DNA of 30,552 bases, taken from positions 1 through 30,552 of the forward strand of contig CAZIWX010000019.1 in NCBI GenBank assembly GCA_964543125.1, given 5' to 3'. Each line of letters starts with the position of its first letter. Position 1 is the first letter of the stretch. The stretch is from CAZIWX01 sp964543125 (GTDB taxonomy: Bacteria; Fidelibacterota; UBA8477). Below are positions 7,386-16,088 of this stretch, one piece after another. The notes beneath the pieces are model-generated. The model did not search any database and was not told where the DNA came from. It saw only the letters and a program-made list of their open reading frames with translations. Both the position numbers and the translations under genes were made by a program.

Positions 7386-8417
7386 ATGACTACTCCAAAT
7401 ATTGAATATAAATCCCTCCGAAACTGGTCACCTATCATCTCTTTGATACAGTCTGCCCGGCGGTTCGTGTTTTCCACTCATGCCGACCCGGACGGTGATG
7501 GATTAGGCTCGGAACTGGCATTGGCACGCTGGTTAAAACGTCAGGGAAAGTTTGTGTCGATTCTGAATCCCACCGAAATGAACGGGATTTATACTTTTTT
7601 AGACCCCCAAAGGGAAATTGAGTCGTTCGATCCTGCCCAGCATACCGAGCTGGTGCAAAACGCTGATGCCTTCGTTGTGTTTGATATTGGCGATTTCACC
7701 CGGTTATTGGGTGTTGGTGATGCCATGTTGGCTACCGGCAAACCATTGATCAGTATCGATCACCATCCCGGGGATAAACATCAATTTTCGCATTCCCTGG
7801 ATGACGCGGCTGCCTCGGCCAGTGGTATTTTGGTCTATGACCTGATAAAGTCGCTGGGAGCAAAAGAAATTGATTACGATTTGGCGCTGCCGCTATATAC
7901 GGCCATTGTGAATGATACGGGGAATTTTCGGTTCAATAATACCAATGCGGAAACCCACCTCGTCGCAATCGATCTGTTGAAAGCGGGTGTCAATCCGAAT
8001 GAGGTTTATACGCACATCTACGAACAGATTTCCAGGGGTAAAGCGGAAATCCTCAAATTTTTACTGGAAAATCTCAATTTTAGCGACAACGGTGAATTAG
8101 CCTGGACAGTCTTACGCCAGACTAACTTGGATGCTGCTCACGCCACGGTGGATGATATTCAGGGCCTAAGTGACTTTATGCGTTCAATTAAAGGTGTGGA
8201 AATTGCCTGTTCTATTGTGGCGTTGGATGGCGAGCCGGTAAAAGTCAGCTTGCGCTCCAAAGGCAAATACACGGTTAATGATGTGGCGCGTCAATTCGGT
8301 GGTGGTGGACATAATTTTGCCGCCGGCGGTCAGATGGATCTTCCGCTGGTGGAAGTGACCGAACGAGTCGTGAAAGCCTGCATGGAAAAGGTCGAGGTAC
8401 CGGTTCATGCCGGATAA
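7386..8417 (+). CDS. nrnA: NrnA-type DHH/DHHA1 phosphoesterase (oligoribonuclease / pAp phosphatase)
   Basis: The 343-residue protein has the two-domain DHH-DHHA1 layout. In the DHH domain, THADPDGDGLGSE (residues 31-43) supplies metal ligands His32, Asp34 and Asp36; VFDIGD and SIDHHPGD (Asp125-His126-His127) supply the rest. The DHHA1 substrate-binding motif GGGGHNFAAGG begins at residue 305. This matches NrnA, which trims short RNA and dinucleotides such as pApA and removes phosphate from 3',5'-pAp. The length (about 310-345) fits. That activity would suit the window, because cdaA at 29019 makes c-di-AMP, whose breakdown passes through pApA; that link is inference. The start at ATG 7386 has AAGG at 7378-7381. 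The gene overlaps ispH by 11 nt. Confidence 0.88.
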   Translation: MTTPNIEYKSLRNWSPIISLIQSARRFVFSTHADPDGDGLGSELALARWLKRQGKFVSILNPTEMNGIYTFLDPQREIESFDPAQHTELVQNADAFVVFDIGDFTRLLGVGDAMLATGKPLISIDHHPGDKHQFSHSLDDAAASASGILVYDLIKSLGAKEIDYDLALPLYTAIVNDTGNFRFNNTNAETHLVAIDLLKAGVNPNEVYTHIYEQISRGKAEILKFLLENLNFSDNGELAWTVLRQTNLDAAHATVDDIQGLSDFMRSIKGVEIACSIVALDGEPVKVSLRSKGKYTVNDVARQFGGGGHNFAAGGQMDLPLVEVTERVVKACMEKVEVPVHAG

Positions 8418-9246
8418 GTTCAAGGTTACGGTGGCCAAAGATGCCGGTTTTTGTTTTGGTGTACGGGATGCTATCGAAAAGGCCAAGGAAACTGCCGCTG
8501 CTCATGGCAAAGTTTACATGTTGGGTAACATTGTCCATAATGAACGCGTGGTGCAGGAGTTGGAAAAACGCAGTGTCAGGGTGGTTAAATCTTTGGAAGA
8601 GGTCACCGGCGCACCGGTTCTGTTCCGGGCGCACGGAACAGTCCCCGGCCTGTGGAAAAAAGCTCAACAGAATGGCCAGGAAATCGTGGACGCCACCTGT
8701 CCGTTGGTTTACGAAATCCACCATGAGATTATCCGTTTACACCAAGAGGGCCGGCGCATTTTCATTATTGGGGATCATGGTCATGACGAAGTCGTGGCCA
8801 TCCAGGCCCAGGTGCCGCGGGCCATGGTCATCTCAACTCCGGAAGAAGCGACGGCGGTCGGACGGGTTAAAAAAGCGGGTATTGTTTCCCAGTCCACCCA
8901 AATGATTGAAAATGTCCAGGAAATAATCAACATCCTCATGATGCAGGTTTTTGATCTGAAATTCGTGAATACGATCTGTTTTCCAACCCGCCGGAACCAG
9001 GATCAGATTAAAGAGTTGGCGGCAGTGAATGATGTGATGATCGTCGTGGGGTCGTATACCAGCGCCAATACGAAACGGTTGGTTTCCGTTGCAAAAAAAT
9101 TGAATGCCAGGACTTATCAGGTGGAAAGTGTTGAAGACATCAATGAAAAGTGGTTTGAAAATGCCGTCTCGGTGGGTGTCTCGGCCGGTGCGTCATCCCC
9201 GGATGATCTGATTCGGGAAGTTGTGGAGCACATCAAAGCCATCTGA
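8407..9246 (+). CDS. ispH: 4-hydroxy-3-methylbut-2-enyl diphosphate reductase (IspH/LytB)
   Basis: This 279-residue protein catalyses the last step of the DXP isoprenoid pathway, reducing HMBPP to IPP and DMAPP with a [4Fe-4S] cluster. The three cluster cysteines are present: Cys16 (AGFCFGVRDA), Cys98 (VDATCPLV) and Cys191 (NTICFPTRRNQ). Substrate contacts also match: HNERVV, FRAHGT, the GHDEV segment with the catalytic Glu, and SAGASSP near the end. The usual S-S-N diphosphate-binding triplet reads Ser219-Ala220-Asn221; the middle position is known to vary in the family. ATG 8407 overlaps the end of nrnA. Its pathway partner dxs lies 1.6 kb downstream, so the first and last DXP enzymes are close together. 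Confidence 0.95.
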   Translation: MPDKFKVTVAKDAGFCFGVRDAIEKAKETAAAHGKVYMLGNIVHNERVVQELEKRSVRVVKSLEEVTGAPVLFRAHGTVPGLWKKAQQNGQEIVDATCPLVYEIHHEIIRLHQEGRRIFIIGDHGHDEVVAIQAQVPRAMVISTPEEATAVGRVKKAGIVSQSTQMIENVQEIINILMMQVFDLKFVNTICFPTRRNQDQIKELAAVNDVMIVVGSYTSANTKRLVSVAKKLNARTYQVESVEDINEKWFENAVSVGVSAGASSPDDLIREVVEHIKAI

Positions 9247-9322
9247 AATATATGCAGAGTAATTAATTAGCTGCGGTTTTCTAAAAAAAAATATTTGATT
9301 GCAAGAGCCATTGGAGGCAAGT

Positions 9323-10204
9323 ATGGAAAAAGGATCGTTTGAAGTAAAAGTCGGCTTGGCGGAAATGCTTAAAGGCGGAGTGATCATGGATGTCACTACC
9401 GTTGAGCAGGCCAGGATAGCCGAAGATGCCGGCGCTTCCGCGGTAATGGCGTTGGAGCGAATACCGGCTGACATCCGCAAGGATGGGGGCGTGGCACGTA
9501 TGTCGGACCCCAAAATGGTCAAGGAAATTCAGAAAGCGGTGTCAATTCCGGTTATGGCTAAATGCCGAATCGGTCATTTTGTTGAAGCACAGATCTTAGA
9601 ATCCTTGGAGATCGATTTTATTGACGAGAGTGAAGTTTTGACGCCCGCCGATGAAGAAAACCACATTTGGAAACATCCGTTTAAAACGCCGTTTGTCTGC
9701 GGAGCGACGAATTTATCCGAAGCTTTGCGACGTATCGGTGAAGGAGCGGCTCTGATCCGAACCAAAGGCGAAGCCGGCACGGGAAATATCGTGGAGGCGG
9801 TGCGCCACATTCGGACCATTGTGAACGAAATGAAACAACTGAGTCAGTTGGGTCCGGACCAATTAATGCGCGAGGCCAAACGGATGGGGGCCCCCTTTCA
9901 TTTGGTGCAACAAGTTGCGGCCAGCGGCAAACTCCCGGTACCCAATTTTTCCGCGGGTGGAATCGCTACTCCCGCCGATGCGGCTCTGGTAATGCAGTTG
10001 GGCGCTGAGGCGATATTTGTGGGGTCGGGTATTTTCAAGTCGGACAATCCGGCCAAACGGGCAAAAGCCGTTGTCCAAGCCGCTACTTATTATCAGGATG
10101 GAAAAAAACTGGCCGAAATTAGCACCGGTTTGGGTGAAGCCATGCGCGGTATCGCCATGGAAGAATTGCCCGCAAGTGAACGCCTGGCTGGCCGCGGTTG
10201 GTGA
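9323..10204 (+). CDS. pdxS: Pyridoxal 5'-phosphate synthase, synthase subunit PdxS
   Basis: PdxS combines ribose/ribulose 5-phosphate, glyceraldehyde 3-phosphate and ammonia (from PdxT) into PLP, and assembles as a dodecamer. The 293-residue protein follows the family almost throughout: GLAEMLKGGVIMDV, ALERIPADIR, MAKCRIGHF with active-site Lys80, RTKGEAGTGNI with Lys148, and FSAGGIATPADAAL-MQLG with the GSGIFKS phosphate loop. I chose ATG 9323 rather than an upstream TTG at 9299, because GGAGG (9313-9317) sits 5 nt before it and family members begin near MEKGSFEVK. pdxT follows 42 nt later. PdxST is the DXP-independent B6 route, so the downstream dxs serves isoprenoids or thiamine instead. 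Confidence 0.97.
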   Translation: MEKGSFEVKVGLAEMLKGGVIMDVTTVEQARIAEDAGASAVMALERIPADIRKDGGVARMSDPKMVKEIQKAVSIPVMAKCRIGHFVEAQILESLEIDFIDESEVLTPADEENHIWKHPFKTPFVCGATNLSEALRRIGEGAALIRTKGEAGTGNIVEAVRHIRTIVNEMKQLSQLGPDQLMREAKRMGAPFHLVQQVAASGKLPVPNFSAGGIATPADAALVMQLGAEAIFVGSGIFKSDNPAKRAKAVVQAATYYQDGKKLAEISTGLGEAMRGIAMEELPASERLAGRGW

Positions 10205-10226
10205 TCCGTAGACGTTATGCTATAAT
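10198..10226 (+). promoter_or_regulatory. Candidate promoter before pdxT
   Basis: A perfect TATAAT -10 box (10221-10226) lies 17 nt after TTGGTG (10198-10203), which matches the -35 consensus at only three positions. The -35 element overlaps the last codons of pdxS. It could give pdxT-dxs an extra start, but the weak -35 makes this tentative. Confidence 0.4.
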
Positions 10227-10246
10227 GAAATAATGGGAATTATTGA

Positions 10247-10858
10247 TTGAAGTTGCGGATTGGCGTGTTGGCATTGCAGGGTGGATTTGAGCGCCATCTT
10301 CAGGTTTTGGCCGCCCTCGGGATTCAGGGTGAAGCCATTCGGTACGCTGACCAATTGGACGCGTGTGAAGGCTTGATCCTGCCGGGTGGAGAGTCCACTA
10401 CCATGACCCGCTTGCTTTTGGTAGAAAATCTGTGGAGTTCGGTCTACGACTTTGTCAGGGAAAAACCTGTGTTCGGAACTTGCGCCGGAGCAATTTTACT
10501 GGCTCAAAAAGTAGCTGATCCCCGGGTAAAACCATTTGGTATTTTAGCTGTGGAAGCCCTGCGCAATGCTTATGGCCGGCAGGTGAATTCGTTTACCACT
10601 TCACTGGAAATCCCAAGTGGCCAAATCCACGCTTTCCAAGCGGTTTTCATTCGGGCGCCCCAACTAAGAATTCTGTCCGCTAAAGTAAAAATATTAGCTA
10701 CTGAAAACGACCGGCCGGTTTTGGTTCGGCAGGGAAAGATTTTAGCAGCTACATTTCATCCTGAATTAACCGGCAATCCCGCCATTCATCGTTATTTTAT
10801 TGAATCTGTTGTGGTTTCATCATCTAAAAACAGGGAAAAAGTTGCTGCTAATGTCTGA
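10247..10858 (+). CDS. pdxT: Pyridoxal 5'-phosphate synthase, glutaminase subunit PdxT
   Basis: This 203-residue class I glutamine amidotransferase supplies ammonia to PdxS. The catalytic triad is complete: Cys79 in FGTCAGAILLA, and His171 and Glu173 in TFHPEL. The LPGGESTTM glutamine-binding loop and the GVLALQGGFERH start are also diagnostic. The start is most likely TTG 10247, since an in-frame stop lies directly upstream and the conserved N-terminus begins within a few codons; its ribosome site is poor. The length is slightly above the usual 190-200 because of a short C-terminal tail, which overlaps the dxs start by 8 nt and suggests translational coupling. Confidence 0.95.
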   Translation: MKLRIGVLALQGGFERHLQVLAALGIQGEAIRYADQLDACEGLILPGGESTTMTRLLLVENLWSSVYDFVREKPVFGTCAGAILLAQKVADPRVKPFGILAVEALRNAYGRQVNSFTTSLEIPSGQIHAFQAVFIRAPQLRILSAKVKILATENDRPVLVRQGKILAATFHPELTGNPAIHRYFIESVVVSSSKNREKVAANV

Positions 10859-12728
10859 ACCTGAATATCCATTATTAGATACCGTCAACTCGCCGGCGGA
10901 TATTAAGAAATTTACGGTCCCGGAGCTGAAACAACTCTGTTCCGAATTGCGCCAGTATATTATTAAAACGGTATCATTGACGGGCGGCCATCTGGCGCCG
11001 ACTTTGGGGGTCGTGGAACTCACGGTAGCCCTGCATTATGTTTATGACTCTCCCCGGGACAAACTTATTTGGGATGTGGGCCATCAGGCTTATGTGCATA
11101 AGGTACTTACGGGCCGCCGGGAGAAGTTGAAAACCATTCGCCTTTACGGCGGCATCAGCGGTTTTCTAAAACGCTCTGAAAGTGAGCATGATATTTTTGG
11201 CGCCGGACATGCGTCCACTTCAATTTCCGCCGGTGTTGGTTTTGCCGTTGGCCGTGACCTGCGGCAAGAAGATTACAATGTCGTTTCCATTATTGGCGAT
11301 GGTGCTCTTACGGGTGGTTTGGCATACGAAGCCCTGAATAATTTAGGGAACTTGCGCACTAAAATGCTGGTTGTCCTGAATGACAATGAAATGTCCATTT
11401 CACCCAATGTGGGCGCCATATCACGCTATTTGATCAAGATTGTCACCAACCCGCTTTACAATCGTGTGCGAGAAGAGTTGTGGAAAGCCACCGGCAAACT
11501 CCCGGCCGGTTCCCAAACCGTGCGTACCGGCTTGCGTAAAATGGAAGAAAATCTTAAAAATCTCATCGTCCGGGGGGCCCTGTTCGATGAATTGGGGCTG
11601 CGCTATTTCGGCCCGGTTGACGGCCATAATTTGAACGATTTGATCGCGACATTCAGGAATATTAAAACCATTCAGACACCGGTTTTGCTGCACATTCTCA
11701 CGAAAAAAGGCAAGGGTCTCGATGAAGCTGAAGCCGATCCGATTAATTTCCACGGGATAAGTCCGCGGAAAAAAGCCGGTGCAAGTGCGATAACGGAAGC
11801 GCCGCCTTATCTGAAAGTATTTGGCGAGACACTCATCAAGATGGCTGCCACCGATTCACGGATTGTGGCAATTACCGCCGCCATGCGGGAGGGGACCGGT
11901 TTGGTGGAATACGCCAAAGCGTATCCGGACCGCTATTATGATGTAGGTATCGCCGAAGGTCACGCGGTAACATTCTCGGCCGGTTTGACCGCCAGCGGTA
12001 TGCGGCCGTTCGTGGCAATTTACTCGACTTTTCTACAACGCGCTTTTGATCACATTATTCACGATGTAGCCCTTCAGAAATTACCGGTGATTTTCACCTT
12101 GGATCGGGCTGGCCTGGTGGGTCAGGATGGACCAACTCATCACGGCGCATTTGATCTGTCATATTTAGCGCTTATTCCGGGCGTGGTTATTTCGGCGCCC
12201 AAAGATGGTAACGAACTGAAAAATCTGATGCAAACTGCTGTTGAATATGTGGATGGTCCGTTTTTTATCCGCTATCCCAAAGCATCCAGCGAAGTTTACG
12301 ATCCGAATACGCCGGGAAAACCAATCCCCATCGGCTCCTGGGAAATCCTTACCACCGGGCAGGATGTTGCTTTAGTGGCGGTGGGCGCCATGGTTAATGA
12401 AAGCCGGAAAGCCATGGCCATGTTAACTGTAAATGGAATCAATGCCAGTTTGATCAATGCCCGGTTTGTGAAGCCATTTGACAAAGTCATATTGGCGCAA
12501 CTCGTGAATGAGAATCGGCATGTTTTTATCATCGCGGAAGGTGCGCCGGATGGCGGCTTAGGTCAAAGAATCCAGGCTTGGCTTTGTGGCAAACAAACCC
12601 AAGCCGAAGTTCATACCCGATCGCTGCCGGATAAATTTGTTACTCACGGTACGCGAGGGCAGCTATTGGATGAGGTGGGATTGTCGGCCGAGACACTCGC
12701 AAAATACATTCTCGAGACAGTTGGGTAA
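10851..12728 (+). CDS. dxs: 1-deoxy-D-xylulose-5-phosphate synthase
   Basis: DXS is a thiamine-diphosphate enzyme that condenses pyruvate and glyceraldehyde 3-phosphate to DXP, the first step of the DXP isoprenoid route and a thiamine precursor. The ThDP/Mg motif GDGALTGG (Asp150) through NDNEMSISPN, the DVGHQAYVHK and GAGHASTSISAG segments, the catalytic Glu369 in GIAEGHAVTFSAGL, and the DRAGLVGQDGPTHHG loop are all present. ATG 10851 is preferred over upstream TTG 10800, because it gives 625 residues, the usual length, with a normal N-terminus. It overlaps pdxT by 8 nt. Association of dxs with pdxST is unusual, because PdxST does not use DXP; they may share only a need for triose phosphate. 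Confidence 0.96.
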   Translation: MSEPEYPLLDTVNSPADIKKFTVPELKQLCSELRQYIIKTVSLTGGHLAPTLGVVELTVALHYVYDSPRDKLIWDVGHQAYVHKVLTGRREKLKTIRLYGGISGFLKRSESEHDIFGAGHASTSISAGVGFAVGRDLRQEDYNVVSIIGDGALTGGLAYEALNNLGNLRTKMLVVLNDNEMSISPNVGAISRYLIKIVTNPLYNRVREELWKATGKLPAGSQTVRTGLRKMEENLKNLIVRGALFDELGLRYFGPVDGHNLNDLIATFRNIKTIQTPVLLHILTKKGKGLDEAEADPINFHGISPRKKAGASAITEAPPYLKVFGETLIKMAATDSRIVAITAAMREGTGLVEYAKAYPDRYYDVGIAEGHAVTFSAGLTASGMRPFVAIYSTFLQRAFDHIIHDVALQKLPVIFTLDRAGLVGQDGPTHHGAFDLSYLALIPGVVISAPKDGNELKNLMQTAVEYVDGPFFIRYPKASSEVYDPNTPGKPIPIGSWEILTTGQDVALVAVGAMVNESRKAMAMLTVNGINASLINARFVKPFDKVILAQLVNENRHVFIIAEGAPDGGLGQRIQAWLCGKQTQAEVHTRSLPDKFVTHGTRGQLLDEVGLSAETLAKYILETVG

Positions 12729-12746
12729 AGCATTACGGAGGAGACA

Positions 12747-14420
12747 GTGGGAAAAGAATCAGGCTCAACCGATTTGAAACAAAAAATGGATGCATGGCGT
12801 CAGGCAGCCGGGCAGGCCAAAGTGCGGGATTATGATTTTTCAACCGCCTCCGGCATGAAAAATGACTTACTCTATCTTCCCAAACCCGGACTGCCGGATG
12901 ATTCCACCTATCTTACCAAATTGGGGTTTCCCGGCCAATATCCCTATACCCGGGGCATTCATGCCAATCAGTATCGGGGGAGACTCTGGACAATGCGTCA
13001 ATTCGCTGGTTTCGGTACGCCGGAAGACACCAATCGACGTTTCAAATTTCTTCTGAAAGAGGGTCAGACCGGCCTGTCAGTAGCGTTTGACATGCCAACC
13101 TTGATGGGGTATGACGCTGATCATGAATTGGCCGAAGGTGAAGTGGGCCGTTGTGGTGTCGCTGTTTCCACTGTTACCGACATGGAACAATTATTCGAAG
13201 GCATTCCACTGGATGAAGTATCCACTTCCATGACCATCAACGGTCCGGCAATTGTCCTGCTGGCCATGTATGTGGTAGTAGCAGAGCGTCAGGGTGTCGA
13301 TGTGAGTAAATTGCGGGGAACGCTTCAGAATGACATTCTCAAGGAATACATTGCCCAGAAGGAATATATCTATCCACCCGGCCCATCCATGAGAATTATT
13401 GTAGATATGATGGAGTGGTGCACCAACAATATGCCGTTCTATAACACCATTTCAATATCCGGATATCATATTCGGGAAGCCGGCTCAACGGCTGCTCAGG
13501 AGTTGGCTTTTACGCTGGCGGATGGATTTGCCTATGTGGAGGCCGGGATTGCGCGTGGGTTGGACGTGGATAAATTTGGCAAACGGCTAAGCTTCTTTTT
13601 TAACTCCCACATCGACTTTTTTGAAGAGATCGCCAAATTTCGTGCAGCGAGACGGATTTGGGCGCGCCGCATGAAGGAAAAATACGGCGCCCGGGATCCT
13701 CGAACCTGGATGTTGCGATTCCATACTCAGACGGCAGGATGTTCACTTACGGCACAGCAACCTGAGATAAACATTGCCCGAACAGCATTTCAGGCCCTGG
13801 CCGGCGTGATTGGCGGTACTCAGTCGTTACATACCAATTCCATGGATGAAACCCTGGCGTTGCCTACTGAAAAAGCAGCCGAAATAGCCCTGCGCACTCA
13901 GCAATTGATCGCTTATGAAACCGGTGTAGCCAATGTGATCGATCCTCTGGGAGGGTCTTGGTACGTGGAAGAACTGACTGATAAAATCGAAGCGCAGGCC
14001 GAAGAATATTTTCAACAAATTGATGAGCTAGGCGGTGTGGTCCCCGCCATTGAAGCGGGATTCTTCCAGCGTGAGATTGCCAATGCATCGTATGAGTTTT
14101 CAAAAAAGATGGAATCCGGCCAGCGGATCATGGTGGCTGTGAATGGTTTCACCAAAGAAAATGAGAAGTTGGACATTCCGATCCTGGAGATCAAACAAGA
14201 CTTGGAAGAAGCCCAAATCAGACGGGTTAAAACGATTAAATCCAGCCGCAACCAACCCGAAGTTGACCGGGCCCTGAAATCGTTACACGCTGCTGCATCT
14301 GGCCATCAAAATGTGATGCCACCAATCCTCGAGGCTGTGCGTAAATCAGCCAGCCTGGGAGAAATTGTAGAAACCATGAAATCGGTTTTTGGCGATTACA
14401 CGGAACCGGCCATCTTTTGA
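12747..14420 (+). CDS. Acyl-CoA mutase large subunit, isobutyryl-CoA mutase-like (methylmalonyl-CoA mutase family)
   Basis: This 557-residue protein starts at GTG 12747 behind a GGAGGAG site. It is the catalytic TIM-barrel subunit of the B12-dependent methylmalonyl-CoA mutase family: WTMRQFAGFGTPEDTN, GLSVAFDMPTLMGYDADH, LQNDILKEYIAQKEYIYPP, SISGYHIREAGSTA (His241) and TQSLHTNSMDE. It ends at GDYTEPAIF with no B12-binding domain, so it needs a separate small subunit not found here. Aligned to P. shermanii mutase, Tyr89 is Phe86 and Arg207 is Gln204. This Phe/Gln pair marks isobutyryl-CoA mutases rather than methylmalonyl-CoA mutases. The Asp typical of 2-hydroxyisobutyryl-CoA mutase is Ala here. 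A branched/straight C4-acyl-CoA interconversion is therefore the best guess. Automatic annotation would probably say methylmalonyl-CoA mutase. Confidence 0.85.
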   Translation: MGKESGSTDLKQKMDAWRQAAGQAKVRDYDFSTASGMKNDLLYLPKPGLPDDSTYLTKLGFPGQYPYTRGIHANQYRGRLWTMRQFAGFGTPEDTNRRFKFLLKEGQTGLSVAFDMPTLMGYDADHELAEGEVGRCGVAVSTVTDMEQLFEGIPLDEVSTSMTINGPAIVLLAMYVVVAERQGVDVSKLRGTLQNDILKEYIAQKEYIYPPGPSMRIIVDMMEWCTNNMPFYNTISISGYHIREAGSTAAQELAFTLADGFAYVEAGIARGLDVDKFGKRLSFFFNSHIDFFEEIAKFRAARRIWARRMKEKYGARDPRTWMLRFHTQTAGCSLTAQQPEINIARTAFQALAGVIGGTQSLHTNSMDETLALPTEKAAEIALRTQQLIAYETGVANVIDPLGGSWYVEELTDKIEAQAEEYFQQIDELGGVVPAIEAGFFQREIANASYEFSKKMESGQRIMVAVNGFTKENEKLDIPILEIKQDLEEAQIRRVKTIKSSRNQPEVDRALKSLHAAASGHQNVMPPILEAVRKSASLGEIVETMKSVFGDYTEPAIF

Positions 14421-15229
14421 GGTCTGCCGATCTCCATTTGCACTCGACCTATTCCGATGGTCTGTTAGCACCCACGGAATTGGCTGAGCATTGCAACGCC
14501 GCTGCACTCAAATTTTGCAGTTTAACGGATCATGACACCATCGCCGGGAATACTGAATTCCGGTTAGCCTGCGTCGCGTTGAATATCGCAACAATCCCGG
14601 GTGTCGAACTATCAACCGAATACAATGGCGCCAGCTTTCACATCCTGGGCTATGGCTTTGACCCGGAGAATACAGCCTTTTACCAACACCTGTCGAATAC
14701 TGCTGAGAACCGGGAAAATCGCAGGGATGCTATTTTGCGGAAGCTGGGCCAATTAAATATTCATCTCTCACGAACAGAATTGGCAACACGCGGGGCTGGG
14801 ACACGGTTTGGACGCCCCGGGATCGCGGATGTCCTTGTTAAAAAAGGGATCGTTAAGAGCTTCAGCGAGGCGTTTGAAAAATACTTGGCCAGTACAGGCG
14901 CGGCTTATGTGCCATACACCAAAATCAACGCGATTAAAGCAATTGAATTGATCCAGGCTGCCGGTGGCAAAGCCGTGGTTGCACATCCGGGATTACAGAA
15001 CCGCGATGATTTGGTTCAGGATTTTATAGCCGCCGGTGTGGATGGTATTGAAGTTATCCATCCGGAACATGATGAAGCACTTACTAAAAAATATGGTGAA
15101 ATGGCGCGCCGCTATCAATTATTAATGACGGGAGGTTCGGATTATCATGCACGGCCGCGGGATTTGTCATTTTTAGGCCACTACAAGATTGACACAAGTG
15201 AGCTAATGCCACTAGTTGAGCGGAATTAA
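14417..15229 (+). CDS. PHP-domain metal-dependent phosphoesterase (TrpH/RNase AM-like)
   Basis: This 270-residue protein starts at TTG 14417, overlapping the mutase stop codon by 4 nt (TTGA). The four PHP motifs are visible: ADLHLHSTYSDG (His7, His9, Asp14), SLTDHDT, VAHPG and GGSDYHA, which together bind a trinuclear metal site. The layout, with an inserted helical region at about residues 90-160 (AENRENRRDAI, RPGIADVLVKKG, FEKYL), matches the TrpH/YciV group. E. coli YciV trims 5' ends of rRNA and hydrolyses pAp. Either activity could apply here; the substrate is not shown by the sequence. It is coupled to the genes on both sides (2 nt gap to the next PHP gene). Confidence 0.85.
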   Translation: MRSADLHLHSTYSDGLLAPTELAEHCNAAALKFCSLTDHDTIAGNTEFRLACVALNIATIPGVELSTEYNGASFHILGYGFDPENTAFYQHLSNTAENRENRRDAILRKLGQLNIHLSRTELATRGAGTRFGRPGIADVLVKKGIVKSFSEAFEKYLASTGAAYVPYTKINAIKAIELIQAAGGKAVVAHPGLQNRDDLVQDFIAAGVDGIEVIHPEHDEALTKKYGEMARRYQLLMTGGSDYHARPRDLSFLGHYKIDTSELMPLVERN

Positions 15230-15231
15230 AC

Positions 15232-16035
15232 ATGATTGATATTCATAATCATATTATTCCGGCGGTGGATGACGGAGCAAAATCGCTGGAAATCGCACTG
15301 AATATGGTTCGGTCAGCGATTGCTCAGGGAGTAGATCATCTCGTGTTGACGCCCCATCTTTATGAGCCGGATATCATGCAGGGAACCGGTAACTGGGCGG
15401 AAAAGATTGAACGTGGCAAAGCCAAACTTCTCCCGGCTATAAAACAAGCGGGTCTCGAAATTAAAATTGATGTGGCGGCCGAGGTGCGTTATCAGGACTG
15501 GCTCGATAAAATACTGAGGGAGCTGGATGTTCTGATCGGTGGTAAATACCTGCTGTTGGAATTTTCATTCAACTTCGTTCCGAATCGAATCGAAGAGCGG
15601 GTTTACGAGCTGGTCTCCAGAGGGATTATCCCTATTTTAGCGCATCCGGAACGCATTGTACCCTGGCAGAAATCGCCCGGGCAAGTGGTTGATTTAATAC
15701 GACTAGGCTGCCTGAGCCAGATCGATTTGGGATCCATCCTGAGCATGTTGGGCCGGTCCAGTGAAAAATTGGCCAGGATGTTGCTTGATAACGAAGCAGT
15801 GCATTTAGTCGGGTCGGACAGTCACAATCTGACCAGCCGTCCCCTGTTGGCCGAAAGTGGATTTAAATGGTTATGTGACAATTATGGTCAGGGTTTGGCA
15901 GATAAATTGCTTATAGAGAACCCGGGAAAGATTATCCGGGGTGAGGAAGTTGAAATTGAAATACCCTACTTCGATGAGCGGCCAGCGAGTTGGCGTGACA
16001 AAGTGAAACAGTGGCTACCTTTTAAGGGGGCGTAA
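15232..16035 (+). CDS. CpsB/CapC-type PHP protein-tyrosine phosphatase
   Basis: The 267-residue protein begins MIDIHNHIIPAVDDGAKS, the hallmark N-terminus of CpsB/YwqE/Wzb-type manganese-dependent tyrosine phosphatases (His5, His7, Asp13, Asp14 region). Further family segments are VLTPHLY, EVRYQ, LLLEFS, ILAHPERI and LVGSDSHN, which supply the remaining metal ligands. These phosphatases normally dephosphorylate BY-kinases (CpsD/Wzc) that control capsule or exopolysaccharide export. No such kinase or polysaccharide gene lies in the window, so the target is open. It is adjacent to a different type of PHP protein upstream, but the two are not close paralogues. The ccmE start follows 53 nt downstream. 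Confidence 0.85.
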   Translation: MIDIHNHIIPAVDDGAKSLEIALNMVRSAIAQGVDHLVLTPHLYEPDIMQGTGNWAEKIERGKAKLLPAIKQAGLEIKIDVAAEVRYQDWLDKILRELDVLIGGKYLLLEFSFNFVPNRIEERVYELVSRGIIPILAHPERIVPWQKSPGQVVDLIRLGCLSQIDLGSILSMLGRSSEKLARMLLDNEAVHLVGSDSHNLTSRPLLAESGFKWLCDNYGQGLADKLLIENPGKIIRGEEVEIEIPYFDERPASWRDKVKQWLPFKGA

Positions 16036-16088
16036 ACCGAGTGGGAACCGATAGGAGTGAATTCGGTAACCTGCATAGGAGAAACACC

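Noticed and set aside
8407..9246. Ala220 in place of the second Ser of the IspH S-S-N triplet
   Set aside because: This position varies in the family (for example Gly in some thermophiles), so it is not evidence of altered function.
9299..9322. Upstream TTG start for pdxS
   Set aside because: The ideal ribosome site points to ATG 9323, and the extra eight residues are not part of the family.
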